This document shows positions 33,121 to 41,515 of a stretch of DNA of 64,000 bases, in pieces. The notes beneath the pieces are model-generated. The model did not search any database, was not told the DNA's origin, and saw nothing but the letters and a program-made list of their open reading frames with translations. The stretch is taken from positions 1,049,668,432 through 1,049,732,431 of the forward strand of contig NC_064614.1 in NCBI RefSeq assembly GCF_023898315.1. Direction: 5' to 3'. Positions within the stretch are counted from its first letter, which is position 1; the number at the start of each line of letters is the position of its first letter. The position numbers and the translations under genes were made by a program. The DNA comes from Schistocerca nitens (taxonomy: Eukaryota; Arthropoda; Insecta; Orthoptera; Acrididae).

Positions 33121-35271
33121 TGTTGATGACAAAGGCCACGGCCGAAAGCTTTAAGAGTGAAAATCTTTTTGTTGTGCCTATCTGTGACTCAGCATCTCCA
33201 CTATTTGGTGAGTAGTAACTTTCCTTCTCATAATATTATTCTGTTTGTGAGGTAGATTCATTTTATCAAAGGTTACCAATGTACAATTACTTAGTTTTAT
33301 GTGTCCTGTAACCTGTGAGAATATAAGCTATGGATTTAGTCACCATCAGGAGCTGAACACGTTAAATTTCAGCTAGCTGGTTGTTCTGCCAAAAAAGTTC
33401 AATTATGGAGCCACTGGCAATGTTTTAAAAAGGAAACAATGATCAAAAGTAAACTAAGTAATACAAAATGGAATAAACACACTAAATTACAAGTAGGGAA
33501 ATTGAATGAAAGATTTAAGATTACTTCAAAAAATGCAATGAGTATGTACAGAATCTGAATACATGATATTAATGTAACTAATTTTGCAGTATCCCTCCAC
33601 TGTTTGAAGTCATTATGAAGTTGGCGTAGCAGCAGACATTATAGGAATTCAGAGACAGCATAGTGCTAGCAATGTAACAAATTGCTACAGTCCACACAAA
33701 ATTCTAATGCCTCCATTGGAGAAATATAATGCTATTAGGTGGAAGCCACTTTTAGGTTGTTACTCCATATTATCCGTAGCGGATGTTTTCTTATTCTGTG
33801 TGCAGCTGTTATTTGTATGTGTGCCTGGACATATGGTAATTGCAGCTGACATGACTGATATAACGTAATGAGCACCTATCATATGAACAACAGTGTTATT
33901 ATTGTACACTGTTGATATGGGGGGGGGGGGGGGGTTGTAATACTTGGTTGGCATGCAGTAACATGTGCACAGAGTCTTATTTCTGTCTCTGCAAGAAGAC
34001 TCTGAACTCACTACCAGCCATCCTGTGAGCCATCGCAGACATACATTCAGATGTGTAGAATATGGTGAGACTGCCTTATTATATGCAGTGACAGTAGCTG
34101 CCTTCCAGCAGCATTTACTACAGATATGGAACAGGTGCCTCAAAGAAACATTGCAAGACTTACAAAAAGTAAACCAGCAACAACCTCAAGAGCCATATAT
34201 TTACCAGGGCAGCTACAAGACCCTGAACTGTAACTTTTCCCTATTCAACGATAAGTCAAGTTGTAGAAAGAAATGTTGGCTTACAAGCACAAAACAGTAA
34301 GAACAGTACTGCAGACTACATTATCGGAGTCTGCACTCTAGACGTGGGTTGGATAATTTGAATACGAAAACCTAAACACAGTATTCTGGTACCATAGTAA
34401 CTTAAACCACAACTGAGAATGTATCCAAATAGTTAGCTGCGGGTAATACAGGTTCAGTGACTTACGTAAAACAGTTACAAAAAATAATGCTACTATATAT
34501 ATACAGTTTAGCAAGAGGCAGATGCACATGTGCCGTCCCCTGAATTCATCCAGTTAACAAAAACACACACCTATTTATATAAATCTGTATTCTTGAGAAA
34601 AAGATTTCCGTCGCAGGTACTACTGTTACTAATACTTTATGAATCATGCAGTTAAATAGCACTCATGAAAACAAAACAGTCACAAAATATTCTGGAACAA
34701 GGACCATATTGTAGAACTACTAAGAAATCTCTGTCTATAATGATCTGTGAAATGCCTCATGTATTGCTGCAGATAGCATAGATGACCATGCTTATTTGAC
34801 ACATTTGAGAATATTTTTTTATGTAATGTACAATTAGACAAAAATACAGCTTAAAACAAACAAGACAACATCCAGAACATTTCTTTAGAAGCACTTTGTT
34901 GTCAAATTTCTTACAGCATCTCTCCATGTGTACCATGTCACTGAGCTTTCCCAGCGCTCGTATTACAAAGCAGACATTTATCATATCAGTTACCTCCTTA
35001 AATATTGGCTACACTTATGATGAGATGGTATGAGTAATAATATTTAAGAAATGGGAACACTACATTGTTCCTTACCACTTTCACTGTTTACAGAGTCTCC
35101 TGGTGCACTGTTGTGGATGAGGTTTGTGAGGTATGTATTAACTTGCTTCTGAACATCCTTCAAAGTTTGTGAAAATTCTTTGAGGTCCTGGGATTTATTG
35201 CCTTTTATTTCTACCAGAACCGTTCCTGTTTTGTCTTTAACTGTTACAGTTGGCACACTGCAAGTTGACAT
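26360..35271 (-). CDS. GON7: EKC/KEOPS complex subunit GON7-like gene (two coding exons: 35271-35076 and 26463-26360)
   Basis: The joined product has 99 residues, against 100 in human GON7 as I remember it. Exon 1 gives MSTCSVPTVTVKDKTG, a beta-like N-terminus, then an amphipathic helix LKEFSQTLKDVQKQVNTYL that would bind OSGEP/LAGE3-type partners. Exon 2 gives the acidic disordered tail SSEDAEEEDGDDDND and the end GPASKRKKC, close in style to the GPSAKRPK end of the human protein. GON7 is a non-catalytic KEOPS subunit supporting t6A modification of ANN-decoding tRNAs. The donor (aagtg/gtaag) and acceptor (ttgttgcag/at) are both good, and the split codon G|AT keeps the frame. Exon 1 read alone runs on nine codons past the donor. 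The match is from memory of a poorly conserved family; another acidic nuclear protein is the alternative. Confidence 0.7.
26464..28990. other. 3' part of the GON7 intron, unassigned
   Basis: About 2.5 kb of AT-rich intron with no recognised element except a CT-rich run near 27066-27095. Confidence 0.5.
28994..29107 (-). mobile_element. RTE LINE 3'-end fragment (copy 5), diverged
   Basis: Read on the minus strand, the sequence ggatgtaggttgcaatgc...gaagaggcttgcacaaaatag matches the last 100 bases or so of the RTE family (compare 54434-54545), and the left side tgttgttgtt is the family's CAA-repeat tail. It is more diverged than the other copies and is truncated just inside the coding end. No clear target duplication is seen. 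Confidence 0.6.
29536..29737 (-). mobile_element. tRNA-type SINE, subfamily B, 202 bp, with 11-bp target duplication
   Basis: Both flanks read aacaattaagg (29525-29535 and 29738-29748). On the minus strand the head is ggccggccgaagtggccgcg, with box B ggttcgaatcc (complement of 29661-29671), and the tail ends in repeated gaaccatttgaa. The perfect duplication and intact promoter box suggest a fairly recent insertion into the GON7 intron. Confidence 0.85.
29749..30599. other. Unassigned GON7 intron DNA
   Basis: No recognised element. The sequence is AT-rich, and short open frames on either strand have no family features. Confidence 0.4.
30600..31060 (+). pseudogene. IS630/Tc1-like transposase relic (LDETW / LPPYHC group), 5' part
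   Basis: A plus-strand frame near 30980-31030 reads FDIVCLDETFCGFTPKSS, matching the first catalytic region (usually YLDETWV..HT) of a distinct IS630-like DDE group. The upstream stretch has basic patches (HRKKRRKEST) as in the N-terminal DNA-binding part. Stops are frequent. The remaining part lies beyond the RTE insertion at 32430. Confidence 0.5.
31261..32405 (+). mobile_element. RTE LINE copy 2, 5'-truncated, internally deleted, decayed
   Basis: It begins in the RT (aaaaatggtagaagctgacctcg, equal to about 7962 in copy 1) and runs to the true 3' end (AASNQS-E, stop, then caccacaacaacaa). About 70 bases that copy 1 has after the word gacctcg are missing. Motif A FVDLEKAFDNVNW, GVRQGCNLSPMLFNLFIE and LRFADDIVILSE are still readable in a frame open from 31399 to 31860; a frameshift near 31850 and stops follow. 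It sits inside the IS630-like relic within the GON7 intron. Confidence 0.8.
32430..32700 (+). pseudogene. IS630/Tc1-like transposase relic (LDETW / LPPYHC group), 3' part
   Basis: The frame reads KLDLMDFVHLYKPITP, then ELAMTKELDVIRLPRYHTQY. The block VIRLPRYH corresponds to V-RLPPYHC-(L/Y)NPIE of the group, which carries the last catalytic Glu; here NPIE has become YSNL, so the acid is lost. It ends near HTKKAVKRW, matching the HTEKVI-EWW end of such proteins. It has the same sense as the 30600-31060 part, so the two are halves of one gene separated by RTE copy 2. Confidence 0.55.
33024..33240 (+). mobile_element. Penelope-like element tail with GT microsatellite and hairpin
   Basis: A (GT)n run at 33068-33119 is followed by gatgacaaaggcc-ac-ggccgaaagct, then tttttgttgtgcctatctg and gactcagcatctcc. 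This order recurs at 53243-53420, 55922-56025 and 57220-57390. From memory of orthopteran repeats, it is the terminal part of an element that also encodes a GIY-YIG domain (compare 49450-49790). Confidence 0.55.
33241..35040. other. 5' part of the GON7 intron, unassigned; contains a G-run
   Basis: A G homopolymer of about 16 bases lies at 33918-33933. Open frames at 33760-34300 on both strands overlap each other and show no family features. Nothing else is recognised. Confidence 0.4.
35076..35271 (-). CDS. GON7: GON7-like exon 1 (initiator ATG to donor)
   Basis: It contains 65 codons plus one base. The ATG at 35271 was chosen because the sequence just upstream on the minus strand (tattctgctgacag, then atctgccacata) looks like a splice acceptor and offers no earlier in-frame ATG. 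A separate 5' UTR exon therefore probably lies further upstream, above 35290. Confidence 0.7.
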
Positions 35272-35274
35272 TAT

Positions 35275-37655
35275 GTGGCAGATCTGTCAGCAGAATATTA
35301 ATAACTGTGACTATTACTACAGAAAATGCATATTATTATTATGGTTCTTCAAAATAAAATTTATTTGATGATGCTAACGAGTAAATATAAGTGCATTAGA
35401 GACAAGCATACTGGTTTCTACTTGGAAGTGTATGACCGTGTTGGACAGATCAAACAAAGGTAACATTTCTAAGTAGGTATCTCAAACAAGAAAACTTTGC
35501 ATTCTTTCTCTCCCCCTACCATATGGGGTATGATGTATGGTGTCATTTATTTCTTGCTATTTCCATATTTTTCCTTTTCTTTTTTTTAGCCCTCAAAAAG
35601 GAAACATTTGGTCATGAATGCTCAAGATGTAGTATCGCCTTTCTTGCTTTGCTAGAAGTTCTACCCCAATTTATATGAGTAGACATACCTATATCTCTTC
35701 ACCAATATTTAATAGGTAGGTAGCAGCTATCGCCCGCATTTGCAGACTTTATTTAATTGCACAACATTAATTATACCATCAATATGAGCCATTAGAAAGC
35801 CATCTTAATGTGTAATCTAGGTACTGTGAGGGGACTGACAGAACGTGGGTTCAAGTGTTTCAGGTGGAGATTTTTAGTGCACAATTTGAAACCCACACAT
35901 ATTTTCAGAGTGTTACAGACACCTAACAGCAATATGAGTTCTGAAAAAGTGAAAAATTTTAAACCATGAAGTGATTTGTTCACAGGTTATCAAATGGCAG
36001 AACAAGATGCTTATGAGTTAGGGGCAGGCAAGGACATTTATAGGCATTATCAATTTCCATTACTAACAAACAGAAATTCGCACAAGACTATGCAAGCTGG
36101 GAATTAGTTTACTAACAATGCAGCTTACACAACGTCACATCAGTAGTTTCCATTACTTTTGGTGCTACTCTACTACAGATACTGAAATATATTTTAAATG
36201 GAGAAATAAATATATGTATTCATCTATTGTTTTATTCATGATGCACCTTGATGAACTCTGTGCTTGTTATTCAATTAATTATTGTTAGGAGGGATCATAA
36301 CACATTACATTTGTCTCACTCAACGAGTTTTAATATGTATGACAATGTAGAAGTTTCTTCTAGTTGCTCACTAAAGTTATTCACAAATATCGACATGCAA
36401 CTACCTTTATTCTGACATTTTAAAATCTACATTATAAGATTTAACAAATGAGATAGACTAATTAGGGGCCATAAGAAAATAGGCATGAGCAACTGAATTA
36501 CGGGTAGGATCAAGGCTCCATGTTTTGGCCACTACCACACTTATGGCCACTTTGATGTAATTAGTGAATCCCAGCCAATCATACAATAGTAATTATAAAC
36601 AACACAAAATTTGCTATTTAATTAGAGATAGAATTAGTTCTTTGTTTGTTCTTATTTGAAGTCATAATTTTTTGAAGAGGTCTGTGTTGAAGAAGATGAG
36701 TTTAGGAGAGTTTTTTTTTTTTTTTTTAAAACATGTCATCGGTTTTTCATATTTTACACTTTGAATAAAACACGAGAAGAAACTTTATCTGTTGGGAGTA
36801 AGGTAAGGTATCATAGTTTTATTTCTTACATGTTAAACATGGTAAAACCTAAAAACATACCACCAAACTTCTATGGACATTAACAGATCCACATTTACTC
36901 TTAGTACCCTGTTATGGTCTTGCCTGTGACAATAAGTAATGACACGTGTTTTATTTGGCCACTTTTAAAAATATATACAAAACATCTACAGGTTTTTCGC
37001 TACTGAATAACATGTAGTATCCGGATTAATACCACCCTACAGCCTTCAGAGTTGGCAATGGAATTGTAAGTTCTTGTCAGATGCTGATAATGGTCATGCG
37101 GGATCCAACAGACCCAATGGTCCATGCCCACTGTGCCACATCTCCAGTGGCTAAAGATTACAAGTGCCCTCTGCTGCCACAATATGGGATGGTTGGTGGC
37201 AGGCAGACAGTCCATTCACAATGAGGTGCAGCCCAATCTCACTTTGAGCCTCTTCGTCACATGATACTATGCAGAAGACATTTAGTCGCAGCTCTGACAC
37301 CAACGTTCATGCTTTAGCACAGAGAGCCTCATCTTTCTTGTTACTGTAATAGCTGGACTTATCTGTTGCTGCATTCTTTGTAATGAGTCTTCATACTCCT
37401 GGAGAAATTCAAGTTAAGTAAATTTTCTTTTTCTTTTTCTTTTTTTTTTTTCTTTTTTGCTGTGTTAACTCATTTGCTAATCATTTCTGCTTCTGTCCAG
37501 CTTTCCTGCAATGACAGTTGCTGCACCACTCTGCAGCCACCTCTTCTTACCATTGTATATGAAGTCCTACACAACATAACTGAAACCTGGTTTTATTTTT
37601 TACAAAATCTTGAATTATTTAATAGGACTTTTACTGCATTTTTGAAATCTACATA
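35275..37655. other. Unassigned AT-rich DNA upstream of GON7 exon 1
   Basis: No gene is visible. A T-run lies at about 36710-36727 and a T-rich stretch at 37423-37457. A 5' UTR exon and promoter of the GON7-like gene may be here or further right but could not be located. Confidence 0.4.
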
Positions 37656-37659
37656 CCTG

Positions 37660-38375
37660 AATCAGGTTCAGAAAATAATGTTGTTGATATGAAGTCGTCC
37701 TTGCTGGGCACAAATTTGGATCCTTTCCTGAATGTTGTGCACAGCTCTCTCCAACAATTTATTCAGCACAGCTTCAATTTCATAATGAATGGAAATCTTG
37801 ATGTCATCTATTGTGTGGGGCTTGTTCACATACTCTCTTGATTTCAAGTAGCCTCACAAAAAGAACCTGTTGGAACCACATTTCTCTCATGTTAACTCAA
37901 TGCCTTTCAAGTTCTGGAGGAAGAACGTTGTTTAACATTTCGACGTAGGGCACCGATTTCATAGTAACTGCGGTTCCCCCTATTTAAAAAAGTAAGGTCC
38001 ACAGTCTCTGTCTTGGAAATAGCGCACCACAATGTCACATTTGAGTTGCGGAGAAGTTCCTGGTGTAACTCATGTGGGTTCTCTGACACCAATTACGACA
38101 GTTCTGTACATTAATGTACCTATCTAGATGAAAATGGGCTTCATCAATTGTTCATTTCCCGGAGTTCAAACTGAACAGGGAAGACCAGGTGGTTTCTTTT
38201 TCATCATAGAACCAGTACTTCTAAATGCTGCAACCTGTTACAATATAGTATTTTGGTCTGGAACTGCATCATGACATTAAACTTTCGATGGAAAAGCCGC
38301 TGAACCTGACCACAGAATCTTTGTTTCTAAAGAACTGCCAAAATGCGAACACAAGATGCTCTATGGTCCAAAGCA
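37660..38375 (-). pseudogene. Mariner/Tc1-like transposase relic 3, internally deleted
   Basis: On the minus strand the N-terminal part is traceable (AFWQFFRNKDSVVRF; KKKPPGLP) and then joins abruptly to the DDE part (DEAHFHLDRYINVQNCRNW), so the linker region is deleted. The C-terminal part is clearer: GYLKSREYVNKPHTIDDIKI then HYEIEAVLNKLLERAVHNIQ and ERIQICAQQ. The first catalytic Asp is kept, but stops and frame changes are frequent. It belongs to the same broad family as relic 1 by its EAHFHL and NKP motifs. Confidence 0.7.
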
Positions 38376-38551
38376 ACTGAAAACACATTGTCTGAGCTGT
38401 CTGCCAATGGTTGCTCATGATCAATATCCCTACTCATTACCAAGTACTACTTGTTTAAAAATGTGTGTTTCCTCTGCTTCACCCTAAATAATACAGACCT
38501 GGTCTAGATTCCAACTACAGATTATTTTATTTAAGTAGGTTAGTCAAAATA

Positions 38552-39054
38552 CAGGGTGTTTCAAAATGAATATACAGATTTTAAGGCTTTGTAGCATTTA
38601 TTATGTTCACCTTACAAATATAAATAATAAATCAAATGAAAGAGCAATTCAAACAGTTTTGTTTGTATATCTGTACGCAAAGGGAAGAGATGGGAATGAC
38701 CAACAGTAACTGAAGAATGTGCTGAATGAGTGAGAGCCTTTCACTCATAGCACAAAGAAATCAGTTTGGATGGCTAGTCGTGATTTAGCATTTCCAGTGA
38801 TGTCTCTGTGGATATCTTTAAGAAGCAGCATACGGTTTATGTGTCGACTTTGTAAACGAACATTGCTGCATGGCAGTGAAGATATTCTGGATCTTGTCGT
38901 CTTCAGTGATGACTTGACATTTCACTTAAGTGAACACTTGTAAGAAAAACTGTTTCAGCTGATCTTTCATTTGATGTATTATTTATAACTGTAAGCTGAA
39001 TGTAATAAATGCTACAAAGCCTCAGAACTTGTACATTCAGTTTGAAATGCCCTG
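38552..39054. mobile_element. Mariner-derived MITE, 503 bp, with about 125-bp inverted termini and TA target
   Basis: The left end cagggtgtttcaaaatgaa and the right end (complement cagggcatttcaaactgaa) are both flanked by TA. The similarity continues inward for roughly 125 bases on each side (shared block ggctttgtagcatttatta, and later aaatgaaaga). The centre keeps a scrap of transposase, FSDDLTFHLSE near 38900, which matches the FSDEATFHLSG motif of mariner proteins. It is a deletion derivative that needs transposase from elsewhere. The arms differ at many positions, so it is not recent. Confidence 0.75.
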
Positions 39055-39399
39055 TATTGCCTGAGCTTTTCATATTAATTTATTTATCACCTTAACAAAG
39101 TAAAATATGCACTACAATTCATGAAAATATAACATGTCTTTAACTCAAGGTTTTTGAAACACCCAAAGAATAAGATTTCAGTATGCCAAGTGAAGTTAAA
39201 AATACACTGGAGACTAATTGTACAACATTCCAAATACATTAAGAAATAAAAGTTTTATCTAGCTTCACAGGGATCTCCTGCGCACTGTGGCCCACATTAT
39301 GTCTGAGGAGAAGTGGAGGGGGGGGGGGGGGTTAAGAGACAGAGACAGAGAGAGGAATGTGGGATGAATTGGTTCAAGTTTGTAAGCAGCTGGAATTGC

Positions 39400-40325
39400 C
39401 CTGACTACTATCAAATGATTGATAGCTGCTGTGAATCATCATGTTGGAAGAGCTCATGAGAGTCATGTACCTGTGATACTGGCATCAGAAGTCCCTACAG
39501 TACTATCCTTTCCGTTGGACCCTGTCTCCTCTGCAGAAAGTACAGGATCTGTGATTACTCATCCACTTGACTGCGAGTGGCATGGCAATGGTAGATCTAG
39601 GCCTCCTATATAGGAAGGATGAGGACCAGGGAGGACTCAAGGTGTTGTACCGATCCCTCTGACCAAGGAGTCTGAGGTGCTTTTTCTCACTGAAACTGAA
39701 AGTGAGCCAGTGGGACTCACTTTACGTGTTTTGAGGAAACCTATTTTATCCAGTGCCAAAGGGGGGCAAATACAAAACAGTAAGGGTCTATTAATCCTCG
39801 GCAGTTCAAATAGATGGTGAATGATGGCACCCCTTTCAGAAATGTCAGCAAGGGACTGGAAAGGTCACCAGTGTACTCAAGTGTGAATGCCAGGGAGCCT
39901 TATTCAATATGTTGAAGAGGCTATTCCAGGACCCATTGAGGGAACAGGATGAAACAAACTGCAGACTGTGTCATACATTGGAACAAATGATGCCTGTCAT
40001 CTGGGCTCCGAGGTCATACTGGAGTCAGTCCAGCGAATGGCAGAAGGTTGAGAAGAGCAGCCCCATACACGGAGTTTCAATGAAGCTCACAATTTGCAAC
40101 AATGTTCCCAGAACTGATCGAGGCCTTTGGTTCTTAGTCGAGTGGAAGGACTGGACCAGAGACTTCAAAGGTTCTGTGATGAGCTAGGCTGTGACCTGCT
40201 GGACTTGCACCATAGGGGTGAGAACTGTAGGGTCCCCCTAAATAGGTCATGTGTGCACTACACATCAGAGATTGCTACTCAGTTAACTGACTGTGTGTGG
40301 GTTGTACACAAGGGTTGTTTAGATT
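39400..40325 (+). pseudogene. CR1-like LINE ORF1 with SGNH/GDSL-esterase-like domain
   Basis: The frame pieces read GLLILGSSNRW near 39785 (block I, usually GDSxxR), IGTNDACHLGSEVILESVQR near 39978 (block III, GTND), a central strand NNVPRTDRG, and DLHHRGENCRVPLNRSCVHY near 40205-40262 (block V region with the catalytic His, usually D-LH). The order and spacing match the ORF1 esterase of CR1 elements, which is thought to help RNA handling or membrane contact. The block I Asp is replaced by Ser and the frame shifts at least twice. Confidence 0.65.
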
Positions 40326-40954
40326 AGGAGACTCTCCATCCAATATAGATAATGATAGCTGTAGGGAACCAAGAAGTATCAGTTAAAGATCAAAGGAATG
40401 CCTCCCACAGGTGAGAATATTAAAATCCAAATGGTGAAATGCAGAAGTATTCACAATGAAGTGCCAGAGTTTGAAGCACTCATGAGAAACAGTGAAGCTC
40501 ACATAAGCAAGCCGGTTGAAACCTGAAATTGATAGCAGTGAGATTTTTGGGGAAAGTTTAAGTGTACATATCAAGGATAGGCAAATTTGCCACAGTAAAC
40601 AAGAAACTCAAAGCCACTAAGATAGAAACTGAAGCAGCATGTGAGATTTTTGGACAAGAATCATTACAGGAGTGGGCATAAAATGATAATTGGATCCTTC
40701 TATCTCCCACTAGACTCATTTCCTGATGTAACCAAAAACTTTAGATAAAACTTCAGTTCACTTTTATTTAAGTTCCTCATAATCATTAGTGGAGACTTTA
40801 ATCATCCACCAATTAATTGGGAAAATTACAGTTTTGTTAGTAAAGGCGTGATAAGATATTCTGTGAAACAGTACTAATGCCTTCTCTGAAAAATTACCTA
40901 GAACAAATAGCTAGGAACCCCACTGATGATGGAAACATATTGGATCTAATGGCT

Positions 40955-41515
40955 CTGGAATCGTTAAAGGAGCAACGGGGCCAGCTGCAACACTACACAA
41001 ACAGAAGAACCAGAGACATGGAGATGGAAAACGAGCCCCTGACGGACTGCCAGGCGCACCAGACCGAAGATGGAACACCCAGAAGTGAGACTGGTGGGCG
41101 CGGACCGCAGAGGGAACATCCAGAGCCGCAGCGGACGAAAAACGGAGCGGCAACGCTCCAACAGGTCGTGGTGAGCGGGCGCGGACCGCAGGGGGAACGC
41201 TTGGTACCCCAGACCGTAGATGAAACCCCCAGGAGCGGGTTTGGTGGGCGCGGATCGCAGAGGGAACACCTAGAACCGCAGCGGACCGAAAACGGAGCAG
41301 CAGTGCTGAAGCAGGTCGCAGGGAACGGGCGCGGACCACAGAGGAAGCGCCTGCAGCCGTTGGTGGAGGGGGAAGGCCATAGGCATAAATACTGGACCAG
41401 GTCCACTCGAAGAGCAATCTCAGGTCGCACCTGATGAAGGTTACGAGCTACGTGACCGAAATATCGTGCAAGTACGACGCTGATATCCGGCAGAACACCC
41501 GACAACCCAAGATGT
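40955..41515 (+). repeat. GC-rich insert in the CR1 LINE: two 150-bp tandem units and a hammerhead-like tail
   Basis: The LINE endonuclease sequence is interrupted after ctaatgg, and resumes near 41520 with the expected downstream codons (FEDAHIKTGIS). The insert is much richer in GC than its surroundings. The word ggtgggcgcgga recurs at 41093 and 41243, defining units of 150 bp that keep frame, hence an open frame of 185 codons with GGRGPQREH and GGRGSQREH repeats. Its 3' part has ctgatga (41431-41437), a stem ggttac/gtgacc, then gaaatatc...gatatc. It is probably the end of a Penelope-like or retrozyme-like repeat, not a gene. Confidence 0.55.

Noticed and set aside
33760-34300. Overlapping 127- and 111-codon frames on opposite strands in the GON7 intron
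   Set aside because: They overlap antisense, lack family motifs and the first includes the poly-G run.
40877-41434. 185-codon open frame rich in Gly, Arg and Gln
   Set aside because: It starts in LINE endonuclease sequence and runs through the GC-rich tandem insert; the length comes from GC content and the 150-bp period, not from a gene.
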